From the NCBI GenBank assembly GCA_021787435.1, contig JAJYLY010000010.1, forward strand, positions 16,931-80,930: 64,000 nucleotides of DNA, in the 5' to 3' direction. The position numbers and the translations under genes are program-made. Of the stretch, positions 1 through 10,027 are shown in pieces. This stretch comes from Pseudomonadota bacterium. GTDB lineage: Bacteria; Pseudomonadota; Gammaproteobacteria; Burkholderiales; Gallionellaceae. Below the pieces are notes generated by a model, which made no database searches, was not told the origin of the DNA, and was given only the letters and a program-made list of their open reading frames with translations. Position 1 is the stretch's first letter, and each line of letters opens with the position of its first letter.

Positions 1-294
1 TACAAGGCAGAGCATTGTGACGACTTCAGCTACACAGACCCTGTCGATGGCAGCACAAGCGCAGGCCAGGGCCTGCGCATCATCTTCACAGATGGCTCGC
101 GCATCGTGTTCCGTTTGTCCGGCACGGGAACAGAAGGAGCCACCCTGCGCATCTATCTTGAGGCCTATGACCCAGTCGTTGCCAATCACCATCTCGATGC
201 GCAGACAGCGCTATCTGAACTGATAGCAATCGCAGGGCGGCTATCAGAACTGGAAAAGCGCACAGGGCGTGCAAAACCCACGGTCATCACCTAA
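1..294 (+). CDS. pgm: Phosphoglucomutase, C-terminal end (partial)
   Basis: This is the last 97 codons of a gene that begins before the window; reading frame 1 is open from base 1 to the TAA at 292-294. The motif RLSGTGTEGATLRIYLE is the phosphate-binding loop of the C-terminal domain of alpha-D-glucose-specific phosphoglucomutases, which interconvert glucose 1-phosphate and glucose 6-phosphate in the cytoplasm. The preceding DPVDGS and DGSRIVF stretches also fit the PgcA/eukaryote-like branch rather than phosphomannomutase. The catalytic serine and metal-binding loops lie outside the window and cannot be checked. The next gene starts 11 bases downstream, so the two are probably co-transcribed. 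Confidence 0.88.
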   Translation, partial: YKAEHCDDFSYTDPVDGSTSAGQGLRIIFTDGSRIVFRLSGTGTEGATLRIYLEAYDPVVANHHLDAQTALSELIAIAGRLSELEKRTGRAKPTVIT

Positions 295-304
295 ATACCG
301 CACA

Positions 305-1654
305 ATGCCCGCAAGCGAACTGAAATTGTCTGAGCTGATCGGCTCCTTGAGCCATGCGCTGGACATCACCGAAGGGCAGCCCGAAGGGCACTGCGTGCGC
401 TGCTGCTGGATAGGCATGCATCTAGGCCGCAACATCGGCCTTCCCGATCAGTCGCTTTGGGAACTCTACTACACCCTGCTCCTGAAGGATCTGGGGTGCA
501 GCAGCAATGCCGCGCGCATCTGCGAGCTATATCTCACGGACGACCTTTCCTTTAAACGCGATTACAAATGGGTGGACGGCAGCCTGAATCAGGCGCTCCG
601 TTTCGTGGTTGGCCATACCGGTCTGCGCAAGGGTCTTGCCGAGCGCTTCAGAAAACTGCTCGATGTGGTAAGCCACAGTGACGACATTGCACAGGAACTG
701 ATCCAGACCCGCTGCCAGCGCGGCGCAGACATCGCAAGACAGTTGCGCTTTGGCGAACAGGTAGCCTTGGGCATACACGGGCTCGATGAACACTGGGATG
801 GCAGTGGCCGACCCGACAGGATGGCAGGCGAGTCCATTCCTCTATATTCGCGCATTGCGCTCATCTCACAGGTCGTGGATGTATTCCATACCGTGGGCGG
901 CCTTGATGCAGCGTTGCAGGAAGCAAGGAATCGCGCAGGCACATGGTTCGATCCGAAACTCGTCTCTGCACTCGAGGAAATCTCAAAAGACAACGGATTC
1001 TGGCACATGCTGAAATCGGATGAGCTGCATCAGGCGGTGTTGAGTCTTGAGCCGGGACGCTTCGCAGTGCCACTGGATGAAGACTATCTCGATGAAATCG
1101 CTGCTGCCTTCGGACAGATCGTCGATGCAAAGAGCCCCTATACACAAGGCCACAGCGTGAGAGTCGCGCTGTATGCCGATCTGATCGCGGAGGAGCTCGG
1201 CATCGCCGAGCCGCGCCGGCGCTGGTTAAGGCGCGGCGCACTGCTCCACGACGTGGGCAAGCTAGGTGTCAGCAACGCAATACTCGACAAGCCCGGCAGG
1301 CTCGATGTTATCGAGTGGGAAGCAGTCAAGAATCATGCCGCCTATACGGGCTCGATACTCGGCAGGATCAGCATATTCGAAGAGCTATCAAGTGTTGCCA
1401 GCGCGCACCACGAACGGCTCGATGGCGGAGGTTATCCACTGGGGCTAAAGGGCTGCGAGATCGTCATCGAGACGCGCATCATCACCGTTGCCGATATCTT
1501 CGATGCAATCACTGCAGAGCGCCCATACCGCGGCGCGATTCCCCTAAAGAAGGCGCTTGAGATGATGTCTGAACAGCTAGACATCGCCATTGACAGGAAC
1601 TGTTTCCATGCACTGGAGAAGATCGCCGCACGCCTTGCTCAGTTGGGCGGCTGA
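305..1654 (+). CDS. HD-GYP domain protein with degenerate N-terminal HD repeat
   Basis: Probable cyclic di-GMP phosphodiesterase of 449 residues. The C-terminal half is a complete HD-GYP domain: the HD signature LLHDVGKLG is near residue 315 and the signature HHERLDGGGYP near residue 370. These residues bind the metals and cleave c-di-GMP to pGpG or GMP in characterised members. The N-terminal half looks like a second, decayed HD domain, with LLKDLGCS where an LLHD-type motif would sit and HWDGSGRP resembling a GYP motif. No receiver, PAS or transmembrane segment is visible. I chose the ATG at 305, which lies after the pgm stop; an in-frame ATG at 269 would overlap pgm. Its 3' end overlaps the convergent hemY by 16 bases. 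Confidence 0.87.
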   Translation: MPASELKLSELIGSLSHALDITEGQPEGHCVRCCWIGMHLGRNIGLPDQSLWELYYTLLLKDLGCSSNAARICELYLTDDLSFKRDYKWVDGSLNQALRFVVGHTGLRKGLAERFRKLLDVVSHSDDIAQELIQTRCQRGADIARQLRFGEQVALGIHGLDEHWDGSGRPDRMAGESIPLYSRIALISQVVDVFHTVGGLDAALQEARNRAGTWFDPKLVSALEEISKDNGFWHMLKSDELHQAVLSLEPGRFAVPLDEDYLDEIAAAFGQIVDAKSPYTQGHSVRVALYADLIAEELGIAEPRRRWLRRGALLHDVGKLGVSNAILDKPGRLDVIEWEAVKNHAAYTGSILGRISIFEELSSVASAHHERLDGGGYPLGLKGCEIVIETRIITVADIFDAITAERPYRGAIPLKKALEMMSEQLDIAIDRNCFHALEKIAARLAQLGG

Positions 1655-2145
1655 CCGAACCTTGCCCTGGCATCCGACAGCAAACGCATCGTTGAATCCC
1701 CCTGAAACCGATCTCCGGCTTTGGTCATGTACGAATCCCGCCTTTCCAATGCGCCCTGCTCATGCGCTGCGCGCGCCGCGATGATAGGGTAGATCACAGA
1801 AGTTTCGCCATGCTTGATCGCCCGAGCGGCAGCCTTCTCCGCATCCTGATAGCGTCCCTCGAAGAATGCCCTCAGCGTCACGTCCAGCAGTTTGCGCGAA
1901 TTGTTCTGGGCGCGCTCGAGCCGCATCTTCTTCACCAGTGCTGGCAGCCTTGTGGTGTCCGTCAACAGTTGCATTAACCAGTGCCCCAGCACCAGAATCA
2001 TCAGGAACAGAACCGCGAACAGCTTCAGCGACATCTCGATGCGGTATGGCGGATATACCAGCAGCACATAGGCCGTGTTCTGCAACAGCGTGGAGAGCGC
2101 GACTGCCGCCGCAAAGATCACCAATATGGAAATCAGGTATTTCAT
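1639..2145 (-). CDS. hemY: Short HemY-like membrane protein
   Basis: This encodes 168 residues matching the N-terminal domain of HemY, an inner-membrane protein of unclear function encoded with heme-synthesis genes. Two hydrophobic segments (about residues 1-30 and 38-62) are followed by the start of a helical TPR-like region containing FFEGRYQDAEKAAARAI. Family members usually run to about 400 residues with a long TPR domain. Here the frame closes soon after the first repeats, and the convergent HD-GYP gene occupies the DNA beyond, so no C-terminal part exists nearby. The start codon overlaps the hemX stop as ATGA, which fixes the start. Transcription is from the hemC side. Whether the short form works is unknown. 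Confidence 0.8.
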   Translation of the reverse strand: MKYLISILVIFAAAVALSTLLQNTAYVLLVYPPYRIEMSLKLFAVLFLMILVLGHWLMQLLTDTTRLPALVKKMRLERAQNNSRKLLDVTLRAFFEGRYQDAEKAAARAIKHGETSVIYPIIAARAAHEQGALERRDSYMTKAGDRFQGDSTMRLLSDARARFGQPPN

Positions 2146-3218
2146 TGCCCCGCCTTTTTGGGAGTGGCGCCTGTCTGATCGTGACTCAGCCGGTAGCTGC
2201 GCACCGCTTGCAGACTGCCGCTGATATCCGGCATTTCTATATTGATGCTGGCGGTGGAAAGCTTTTTGAGTTCGGATAGCATATGCGCGCCTTCCGGTGA
2301 CTTGACGTCGAAATAGCGCGACATCCAAACCTGCGCCGTTTTCAGTTCCTGCCTGAAACTGTCCTCATCGCGCGACAGCAGCGCAAGGCGCGCAGAAACC
2401 AGGTGCATCTTCAAATTCTCGCGCAGAAAAAATTCCTGGCTGGGAGGCAGGAGCGCGATCTGCTTCAAGCCCGTATTCTCGATGCGCACCAGTTGCTTGA
2501 CCTCGAGCCAGATGGCGTCTATCCAGCTTTTCCATGCAGTCTTGTTGGCCGTCGGTGTACTTTTTTGCTCCACTGCGTTCTCAGAAGGGCGGTGTCTGTC
2601 GACCAGCGGCAGATCGTCCACGGAGAGCAGCATCGAATTGATTTTCAGGTTGATCCCAGACACATCCACGATAGGCAATGCGCGCAGCCTGTCCATGTCC
2701 ATATCTATGGCCTTGCGCAGGATGTTGAATGCGGGCCTGTTCATGCGCTGCAACCTGGCATCTGCGCCTTCCATCGCAATCAGCGCCGCTTTCACATTGC
2801 CAGATAATTGCAGTTGCTGACCCGCAATCAATAGCAGTTGCTCGACATCCGCCAGCGCCGTCTCGTCGCGGCTGATCGACAGGTTATTGTATAGAGTCTC
2901 CAGCGCAGCGCGCTGATTCTGCGCTTGATCGTAGTAAGCTTCCAAGGTTGCAACCCTGACCGACATCGCGCGCACCGTGTCCTGATTCTGCGCAATCAGC
3001 AACGCATTGGCGCGTGCCGTGCCATCCATCTCGGCAATTTTTTTCGCCAGCTCCCCTCGCATCTCGACAATCATCCTGTGCGCATCAAACCACTGCCACA
3101 GGAAAATGATTACCAGCACGACCAGCGTCAGCTGAGTAAGGCTTGCACGAGCAAACAGACCGGCTATTAAGTTTTTACGAGCCTGTCCGTTCGATTCGTT
3201 GCTTGGTTTATCGCTCAT
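2142..3218 (-). CDS. hemX: HemX-like membrane protein
   Basis: This 358-residue protein has one membrane span near residues 28-45, then a long periplasmic region that begins as a likely coiled coil. It contains the VEQLLLIAGQQLQLSGNVKAALIAMEGADARL stretch typical of HemX. The family is often labelled uroporphyrin-III C-methyltransferase, but HemX lacks the methyltransferase fold and its role is not settled. It probably organises heme-synthesis enzymes at the membrane together with HemY. It lies 37 bases downstream of hemD, and its stop overlaps the hemY start by four bases, so hemC-hemD-hemX-hemY looks like one operon. Confidence 0.87.
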   Translation of the reverse strand: MSDKPSNESNGQARKNLIAGLFARASLTQLTLVVLVIIFLWQWFDAHRMIVEMRGELAKKIAEMDGTARANALLIAQNQDTVRAMSVRVATLEAYYDQAQNQRAALETLYNNLSISRDETALADVEQLLLIAGQQLQLSGNVKAALIAMEGADARLQRMNRPAFNILRKAIDMDMDRLRALPIVDVSGINLKINSMLLSVDDLPLVDRHRPSENAVEQKSTPTANKTAWKSWIDAIWLEVKQLVRIENTGLKQIALLPPSQEFFLRENLKMHLVSARLALLSRDEDSFRQELKTAQVWMSRYFDVKSPEGAHMLSELKKLSTASINIEMPDISGSLQAVRSYRLSHDQTGATPKKAGQ

Positions 3219-3255
3219 TAATGCACCCCGCTAGACGGCGTAAGACAGCAAACAA

Positions 3256-4014
3256 TCATCTGTCATCTGTTCCCTGATTCGCCCATTCCAAAAGGCCTGC
3301 CAGCAACCCCTGATCGCCCGGACCTGTCAGATAGACCCTGGTCCAGCCCTGCTTGCGTGCCAGCTCTTCGATGCGCACATGCGGCACGAACAACGGTATA
3401 TCGCTAAACTGCATCTTACCAATCTGCCACAGGTGCAAAAGCGCCTCGCTGCTGGTCACGGTCAGCGCATCAGGATGAATGTTATGCAATCCATCCGCAT
3501 CAAGGTCTGGTTTGCTGCGCCGGTAACAGGTCGCATATTCGACTTGGGCACCACGCGCCTTCAGCGTATCGCCCAAAAGCTCGCGTCCGCCATCGCCGCG
3601 CAAGATCATCACGCGCAATCCTTCAACCAGTTGCAACTTATCGAGCAAGCCTTCGCTGTCATATCGCAAGGATGGCACCAGCACATCCCCAACACCCTGT
3701 TCCCGCAAGGCCTTTGCACTGCTCATTCCTATCGTCGCAACCCGGGTTTTTGCAGGCATGAAACCCAATGTCCCTCGTATCGCCGCCATGCCATATTGCA
3801 CTGCGTTCGGGCTGATGAAAATGGCAAGATCGAAATCTGCAAGGCACGCAACCTGCTCATGAAGCACCCTTTCATCCTCTAAAGGTAAAATCTGCAAGAG
3901 CGGCAAAAACAGCGGCACACCGCCTGCTTGTTCGATAGCCTGGGCCAGATGCGCCGCCTGGTCGACAGGCCGTGTGACCAGTATCTTCAGGCCTGAAAGC
4001 CGCAGTTCAGCCAT
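3256..4014 (-). CDS. hemD: Uroporphyrinogen-III synthase
   Basis: The product has 252 residues and fits HemD, which inverts ring D of hydroxymethylbilane and closes the macrocycle to uroporphyrinogen III. The start [24 protein letters not shown] matches the family N-terminus, and [10 protein letters not shown] near residue 188 matches the usual TS-S-x-A/E-x-L segment in the second domain. HemD proteins are poorly conserved, so position in the operon adds much of the support. The ATG at 4014 overlaps the hemC stop by eight bases, which suggests translational coupling. The enzyme is cytoplasmic. Confidence 0.92.
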   Translation of the reverse strand: MAELRLSGLKILVTRPVDQAAHLAQAIEQAGGVPLFLPLLQILPLEDERVLHEQVACLADFDLAIFISPNAVQYGMAAIRGTLGFMPAKTRVATIGMSSAKALREQGVGDVLVPSLRYDSEGLLDKLQLVEGLRVMILRGDGGRELLGDTLKARGAQVEYATCYRRSKPDLDADGLHNIHPDALTVTSSEALLHLWQIGKMQFSDIPLFVPHVRIEELARKQGWTRVYLTGPGDQGLLAGLLEWANQGTDDR

Positions 4015-4954
4015 TTAAGGAGGCGAGTATTCTGCCCGCCCCCTGCGCGAGCAATTCATTGGCGATACGCTTGCCCAGCGTTTCCGGATCTGCAATGCTG
4101 CCCAAAGATTCGGCGCGCAACATGAGCCTGCCATCAGGGCTTGCGACGAAGCCCCGCATGCGCAATTGTCCCGCATTCACTTCGGCAAATCCGCCCAACG
4201 GCACCTGGCAGCTGCCGTTCAGCGCACGGCTCATCGCGCGTTCGGCCAACACGCAGGCAGCCGTCTCGGCATGGTGCAAAGGCTTGAGCATCGCGATCAC
4301 ATCAGTACGGTCTGCCCTGCATTCAATGCCCAGCGCGCCCTGACCCACCGCCGGCAGACTATCCTGGCTGGAAATGATCGCGCGTATGCGCGCTGAGAGT
4401 CCCAGCCGCTTGAGCCCTGCGGCCGCCAGTATGATGGCCGCATACTGACCCTCGTCCAATTTGCGCAGACGCGTCTGCACATTGCCCCGCAGCGGCTCGA
4501 TCAGCAGATGCGGAAAGCGCGCGCGCAGCTGGCTTTCGCGGCGCAGACTGGAGGTTCCAACCACGCTGCCGGCGGGCAGAGCAGCCAGATTCTCATACTT
4601 GTTAGAAACGAAAGCGTCATGCGGATCTTCGCGCTCGCCGATTGCAGCCAGCGTGAAACCATGCGGCAGCAGCATGGGCACATCCTTCAGCGAATGCACC
4701 GCAAGATCGGCCCGCCCATCCTCCAGCGCCGTCTCCAGCTCCTTGACGAACAGCCCCTTGCCGCCTATCTTCGACAGGCTGACGTCCAGTATCTGATCGC
4801 CTTGTGTCGTCATTCCCAGGATGCTGACTTGAGTTTGCGGATATAATACGCGTAACCTGTCTCTGATATGCTCCGCCTGCCACATGGCCAGCGCGCTTTC
4901 ACGCGAGGCGATAACCAGACGGGGCAACGGGTTGGGTGAGACTGAGGGACTCAT
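4007..4954 (-). CDS. hemC: Hydroxymethylbilane synthase
   Basis: The 315-residue product is porphobilinogen deaminase, which joins four porphobilinogens into hydroxymethylbilane. The N-terminal [19 protein letters not shown] and the middle segments VHSLKDVP and [17 protein letters not shown] are family signatures. The dipyrromethane-cofactor cysteine is in [11 protein letters not shown] at about residue 249. The ATG at 4954 is preceded by AAGGAAA on the minus strand and gives the standard N-terminus; upstream in-frame codons add an unrelated extension. The gene is divergent from ppc with a 74-base gap that must hold promoters for both. It is first in the hemCDXY operon. Confidence 0.96.
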   Translation of the reverse strand: MSPSVSPNPLPRLVIASRESALAMWQAEHIRDRLRVLYPQTQVSILGMTTQGDQILDVSLSKIGGKGLFVKELETALEDGRADLAVHSLKDVPMLLPHGFTLAAIGEREDPHDAFVSNKYENLAALPAGSVVGTSSLRRESQLRARFPHLLIEPLRGNVQTRLRKLDEGQYAAIILAAAGLKRLGLSARIRAIISSQDSLPAVGQGALGIECRADRTDVIAMLKPLHHAETAACVLAERAMSRALNGSCQVPLGGFAEVNAGQLRMRGFVASPDGRLMLRAESLGSIADPETLGKRIANELLAQGAGRILASLNG

Positions 4955-5028
4955 CGAAATTTCCTTGTGATTAATTACGCGGCGCATTCTATCACGGAGG
5001 CTGCCGCGCTTTTGCGTACTAGACTGCG

Positions 5029-7794
5029 ATGAACTTATTTTCTGCCCCTTCTGACATTTCCAGTAAAGACTTGCCATTTCGCGAGGACGTGCGCCTGCTT
5101 GGCAGGATACTCGGCGACACGCTGCGCGAACAGGAAGGCGAAGAAACCTTTCAACTGGTCGAGACCGTGCGCCGCTCGGCGGTGCGTTTCCGCAAGACCC
5201 AGGACGAACGCGATGGCGAAAAACTGGAGCAGATGCTGGACGCGCTGACGCCGGCCGAGACGCTTGCCGTGGTGCGCGCCTTCAGCTACTTCTCGCAATT
5301 GTCCAACATCGCCGAAGATTTGCACCACAACCGCCGCCATCGCGCCCATCTAAAAGCCGGCAGCCCGCCCAAGGACGGCAGCCTGCTACGTGCACTGGAC
5401 CGCATCGAGGAAAAGCCCGTCAGCCGCGAAACGCTGCAAGCCTTTTTCGACAGCGCTCTTATCTCACCCGTGCTGACCGCACACCCCACCGAGGTGCAGC
5501 GTAAAAGCACACTCGATTGCCACCTGATTATCTCAAGCCTCCTTGCCAACCGCGATCGCCTGGACATGACGCCGGACGAACTCGCAGAGAACGAAAATGC
5601 CCTACGCCGTTTCGTGCTGATCCTCTGGCAGACGCGCATGCTGCGCACGGCCAAGCTCACCGTGCGCGACGAAATCAGGAACGGCCTTGAGTTTTACCGC
5701 TATACATTTTTGAACGAGATCCCTAAGATTTACGCGAATCTGGAAAAACAACTGGCGGAAAGATTCGGCAATGGGATGGTAGTTCCCCCGCTGTTGCGTG
5801 TAGGAAGCTGGATAGGTGGCGACCGCGACGGGAATCCTTATGTTACTCACGACATGATGCGCTATGCGGTGCAACAGCACTCCGAACTCGCGTTCGAACA
5901 TTACCTGAACGAGACGCATATTCTGGGCACCCGGCTTTCTTTAACGGACAGGCTGGTCGATGTCAGCGAAGAACTACGCACCCTGTCCAATGCATCTCCT
6001 GACAAGGCCATCAGCCGCACCGACGAGCCTTATCGCCGCGCGCTGATACTCATCTATTCGCGCCTGTCAGCGACCGCAAAGCTGCTGGGCCACGAAATCT
6101 CGCATCGGCCTCCCGTAGACAAAAAAGCCGAACCCTATGCCAACCCTGAACAGTTCATCCATGATCTGGACGTGCTGATCGAATCATTGCTAAAACATGG
6201 CGCCGTGTATCTGGCGCGCGGGCGCCTTGCGAATCTGCGCCGCGCTGCGGAAATCTTCGGCTTCCATCTGGCCCCGCTGGACATGCGCCAGCACAGCGCA
6301 ATACACGAACAAACCGTAGGCGAGCTATTGGCGCATGCCGGCGTGATGGAAGACTACGCCGGGCTCGATGAATCCGCAAAACGCAAGGTCTTGCTCGACG
6401 TCCTTGAGGCCGGCAAACCGTTGATGGGCGAACTGACCCTGTATTCTGACGTCGTGCAAAGCGAATTGCGCATCATGCAGGCGGCAAACGACATCCATGA
6501 ACGATTCGGGCGGAATGCGCTGCCCAACCACATCATCTCCAAGACCGATGCAGTGAGCGACATGCTGGAACTTGCGTTGATGCTGCAACAGGTAAACCTG
6601 CTGGAGGGCGACGCGCTGCACATCAACATCATCCCCTTGTTCGAAACCATAGAGGATTTGCGCGGCTGCGGCGTGATCATGGACGAGCTCTTCGCGATTC
6701 CCTATTACCGCAAACTGCTGTCCTGCCGCAGCAACACCCAGGAAGTCATGCTGGGCTATTCGGACAGCAACAAGGACGGCGGATATATCACCGCCAACTG
6801 GGAGCTTTACAAGGCAGAACTCGAACTGGTCAAGGTTTTCGCCAAATACGGCATAGAACTCAGGCTTTTCCACGGGCGCGGCGGCACGGTGGGACGCGGC
6901 GGCGGGCCGAGCTACGAGGCGATACTGGCGCAACCCCCGGGCAGCGTAAACGGGCAGATACGCATCACAGAACAAGGCGAGGTGATTTCCAGCAAATATT
7001 CCAATCCCGAGATCGGGCAGCGCAATCTGGAGACATTGATCGCTGCGACCATGGAAGCCACACTGCTGCACCATCATGGCGACGACAGCACGATGCCAGA
7101 ATTCCATCGCATCATGGAAGTCCTGAGCCTGGATGCGTTTTCGGCTTACCGAAAGCTGGTTTACGAGACGCCAGGCTTCACGGAATACTTCTTCACATCG
7201 ACACCGATACGCGAAATCGCCGAGCTCAACATCGGCAGCCGCCCTTCCGCGCGCAAGGCCTCAAACCGTATCGAGGATCTGCGCGCGATCCCTTGGGTAT
7301 TCAGCTGGGGGATGAACCGCACGCTGCTGCCAGGCTGGTTGGGGTTCGGCAGTGCGGTAAAGCAGTTCATCGCGAAAGAAGGCAAGGTGGGTCTTGTGCA
7401 GTTGCAGGCAATGTACAAGAACTGGGCTTTTTTCCGCGGCCTCATATCGAACATGGACATGGTGCTTTCCAAGACCGACATGGGCATCGCATCGCGCTAT
7501 GCGGGGCTTGTTGAAGACGTGGAACTTCGCGAGCGGATTTTCGGCGCGATCGAACGCGAATGGGAAGACACGATAGAAATGCTGTTCAAGGTTACAGGAC
7601 ACACCACGCTGCTAGAGGACAATCCGACCTTCTCGCGCAGCCTGCAAACTAGGACGCCTTACATCGACCCGCTGAATCATTTGCAGGTTGCTCTGCTGGA
7701 ACACCACCGTGCCGGCAACAATGATGAACTAGTCAAGCGCGCGATACATCTGACCATCAACGGCATCGCAACCGGATTACGTAACAGCGGCTAG
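5029..7794 (+). CDS. ppc: Phosphoenolpyruvate carboxylase
   Basis: This 921-residue cytoplasmic enzyme carboxylates PEP with bicarbonate to oxaloacetate, refilling the TCA cycle. The catalytic-histidine motif [12 protein letters not shown] lies near residue 150. The active-site loops [11 protein letters not shown] (about 575-585) and [14 protein letters not shown] (about 613-626) are intact. The C-terminus ends [10 protein letters not shown], close to the usual RNTG ending that lies in the allosteric and active region. Length is normal. It is a single gene, divergent from hemC. Its TAG stop shares the palindrome CTAG (7791-7794) with the TAG stop of the convergent lptG. Confidence 0.97.
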   Translation: MNLFSAPSDISSKDLPFREDVRLLGRILGDTLREQEGEETFQLVETVRRSAVRFRKTQDERDGEKLEQMLDALTPAETLAVVRAFSYFSQLSNIAEDLHHNRRHRAHLKAGSPPKDGSLLRALDRIEEKPVSRETLQAFFDSALISPVLTAHPTEVQRKSTLDCHLIISSLLANRDRLDMTPDELAENENALRRFVLILWQTRMLRTAKLTVRDEIRNGLEFYRYTFLNEIPKIYANLEKQLAERFGNGMVVPPLLRVGSWIGGDRDGNPYVTHDMMRYAVQQHSELAFEHYLNETHILGTRLSLTDRLVDVSEELRTLSNASPDKAISRTDEPYRRALILIYSRLSATAKLLGHEISHRPPVDKKAEPYANPEQFIHDLDVLIESLLKHGAVYLARGRLANLRRAAEIFGFHLAPLDMRQHSAIHEQTVGELLAHAGVMEDYAGLDESAKRKVLLDVLEAGKPLMGELTLYSDVVQSELRIMQAANDIHERFGRNALPNHIISKTDAVSDMLELALMLQQVNLLEGDALHINIIPLFETIEDLRGCGVIMDELFAIPYYRKLLSCRSNTQEVMLGYSDSNKDGGYITANWELYKAELELVKVFAKYGIELRLFHGRGGTVGRGGGPSYEAILAQPPGSVNGQIRITEQGEVISSKYSNPEIGQRNLETLIAATMEATLLHHHGDDSTMPEFHRIMEVLSLDAFSAYRKLVYETPGFTEYFFTSTPIREIAELNIGSRPSARKASNRIEDLRAIPWVFSWGMNRTLLPGWLGFGSAVKQFIAKEGKVGLVQLQAMYKNWAFFRGLISNMDMVLSKTDMGIASRYAGLVEDVELRERIFGAIEREWEDTIEMLFKVTGHTTLLEDNPTFSRSLQTRTPYIDPLNHLQVALLEHHRAGNNDELVKRAIHLTINGIATGLRNSG

Positions 7795-8867
7795 CGCCTT
7801 TCAACCCACCAGATCATGACCACACCGATGACCAGAAAAACGATGGTCATCGCGGTTGCACTGAGCAGCGGCTGCCAGTTGTTCAAAGCGCCCAGGCTTG
7901 CTACTAGACGCCCGGTAAAGTGGAACACCAGTCCCAGCACAATGCCCATGAAAACCATCACGCTGACCCCGCCGGAACGCCTTTGGTAGGATGCAAAAGG
8001 CAGTGCTAGGACCATCATCACCAAGAGCGCAAACGGGTATACCAGCTTGTTCCACATCGCAATCTCATAGCGCGCGCTCTGCTGCTTGTTCTCCTTCAGA
8101 TGCTCGGCATATTGATAAAGGTCGTAGGCCGACATCTGTTCCGGCACAACCAGCATCACGCTCATGATGCCCGGCGTCAGCTCAGACTGCCAGCTCTGGT
8201 TTTTCATCGCCCCGGTGGTGACGCCTGCCTTGTCAAAGCTCGTCTGCAGCACATCCGTAAGCTTCCATTGCCCAGGTTCGAGATAGGCCGCCCCCTTCGC
8301 ACTTACGATGGTTTGAAGGTGAAAGGTTTCGTCAAAATTGTATATCACGATATCAGACAGGCTGGTATCGGGCATCACGTTCTTGACGTTCACGAAACTG
8401 TGCCCGTCCTTGACCCATACCCCAGAACGGAACGCCTGTAGGGAAACCTTGCTGTTCATTGCCTGCAGGCGCAGCTTCTGCGCCATGCGCTCTGAGGGGG
8501 GGGCGAGAAACTCTCCGCACAGAAAGCTGATGATGATCATCGGCAATGCAATTTTGCTCAAGGCGCCCAGCATCTGCATGGTCGATGCACCAGATGCACG
8601 ATAGATCGTCAGCTCCGAGCGGGAGGCCATTTGCACGAGCGCCAGTATCGTGCCGACCAGGACTGCGACCGGGAACAGTTCGTATATGTGCCCGGGTATC
8701 GTCAACGCCACGAAAGCCAGCACATAGCCCAAGCTGTACTTTCCATAGCCCATCACACTCAGCTCGTGGATGAAATCGAGAAATGAGAACAGCATCAGCA
8801 GGGATGCAAACACCAGCAACACACTAGCGTATATTTCGCGGGCAAGATAGCGGTTAAGCAGGTTCAT
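7791..8867 (-). CDS. lptG: LPS export permease LptG
   Basis: This 358-residue inner-membrane protein is one of the two permease subunits of the LptB2FG complex, which extracts lipopolysaccharide from the inner membrane and passes it to the LptC-LptA bridge. It shows the family layout of three N-terminal membrane spans, a periplasmic beta-jellyroll and three C-terminal spans. The motif SELTIYRASGAS near residue 90 is the coupling helix that contacts LptB. I chose ATG 8867 (MNLLNRYL) because it overlaps the lptF stop as ATGA; an in-frame start seven codons upstream is less likely. lptB is not in the window. Confidence 0.94.
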   Translation of the reverse strand: MNLLNRYLAREIYASVLLVFASLLMLFSFLDFIHELSVMGYGKYSLGYVLAFVALTIPGHIYELFPVAVLVGTILALVQMASRSELTIYRASGASTMQMLGALSKIALPMIIISFLCGEFLAPPSERMAQKLRLQAMNSKVSLQAFRSGVWVKDGHSFVNVKNVMPDTSLSDIVIYNFDETFHLQTIVSAKGAAYLEPGQWKLTDVLQTSFDKAGVTTGAMKNQSWQSELTPGIMSVMLVVPEQMSAYDLYQYAEHLKENKQQSARYEIAMWNKLVYPFALLVMMVLALPFASYQRRSGGVSVMVFMGIVLGLVFHFTGRLVASLGALNNWQPLLSATAMTIVFLVIGVVMIWWVERR

Positions 8868-9997
8868 CGGCCAAACACCTTGCGCCAAGAAAACAGCGTC
8901 ACACGTTTATAAAACAGCAATGCTGTTACCACGAGCATCAGCGCATGTATGCCCCAGAGCCCTACGCCCGGAGACATCTTTCCCTGGCCCACCCATGCAT
9001 TGGTGACGCTGATCATATTGCTGTAAATCATGTACAGCACCAGTGCCAGAACCAGGTTGAAGGAGCGGCCTGCGCGCGGATTGACATAACTCAGGGTGAT
9101 GGCCATCAGCGAGAGCACTGCCGCACTGATAGGCAGCCCCAGCCGCCACTCAAGCTCCGACAGATTCCAGGTCGTGGGATGGCGCCACAGGATGGGCGTA
9201 GGCAACGCGCGCACATCGGGTAATTCCTGCTTGGCTGCCACGCTGTCGATGCGTAACGCATAGCGCTTGAAGTCCACGATGCGATAGTCGCGCTGGCCCG
9301 GCGTCCCCTCGTAACGCGTGCCATTAAGCAATACCAGAAACCGGTCGCCATTGGGCATGATTTGCTGCATGCCATGACTTGCCACCATGGTGCCCAGCGC
9401 CCCGTTCTGGATGGAACGTACAAATACGCGGCCGATGAGCCCAGATTTCACGTCCGCATTCTCGACAAAATAGACCCTATCCATCTGCGGTGACTCGTGA
9501 AACGTGCCGGGCGTAACCGCGCTCACTTCATCGCGGCTGTTCAGCTTGTTCCTGTATTCGTTGGATTTCCTCAAAGCCCAGGGCGAGAGCACCAGGCTCA
9601 AGAGTGCTACCACCAGCACCACTGGCAACGCATACCACAACACAGGGCGTATCCAGCGCGTAAGCCCTATGCCTGCCGAGAACCAAACCACCATCTCACT
9701 ATCTCGGTAACAGCGCGAAAGCGTGAGCAGAATGGAGATGAACAGTGACAAGGAGAGCAGCACAGGAAGATAGTTCAATGCGCTAAAGCCCAACAGCGCC
9801 AGCACGCCGTCCACCGCCAGCTTGCCGCTCACCGCATCACCAAGAAAGCGGATCAGCTGGCTGATCACCACGATGCCAAGCAGGGTTGCAAATATCAAAA
9901 AACCGTTTCCGGCAAATTCGCTCACCAGCGCACGATGGAAATGTCCTCGGCGGAACCACTTTGACTTTATACTGCCGGATTGCGGATAATCGGTCAT
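8864..9997 (-). CDS. lptF: LPS export permease LptF
   Basis: The 377-residue partner of LptG, with the same arrangement of membrane spans around a periplasmic jellyroll. The segment RCYRDSEMVVWFSAGIG near residue 100 is the LptF coupling helix. The C-terminal spans carry the NPRAGRSFNLVLALVLYMIY stretch typical of the family. The ATG at 9997 gives the usual short cytoplasmic head; the open frame upstream of it runs into the divergent pepA gene and looks non-coding. Only 30 bases separate it from pepA, so the promoters of the two genes must overlap each other or the coding regions. Confidence 0.94.
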   Translation of the reverse strand: MTDYPQSGSIKSKWFRRGHFHRALVSEFAGNGFLIFATLLGIVVISQLIRFLGDAVSGKLAVDGVLALLGFSALNYLPVLLSLSLFISILLTLSRCYRDSEMVVWFSAGIGLTRWIRPVLWYALPVVLVVALLSLVLSPWALRKSNEYRNKLNSRDEVSAVTPGTFHESPQMDRVYFVENADVKSGLIGRVFVRSIQNGALGTMVASHGMQQIMPNGDRFLVLLNGTRYEGTPGQRDYRIVDFKRYALRIDSVAAKQELPDVRALPTPILWRHPTTWNLSELEWRLGLPISAAVLSLMAITLSYVNPRAGRSFNLVLALVLYMIYSNMISVTNAWVGQGKMSPGVGLWGIHALMLVVTALLFYKRVTLFSWRKVFGR

Positions 9998-10027
9998 TGA
10001 AACTCTAACTGTATATGGGAGCAACGC

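Noticed and set aside
6325..7107. A 260-codon minus-strand frame opposite ppc
   Set aside because: It is antisense to the PEP carboxylase active-site region and has biased composition without motifs.
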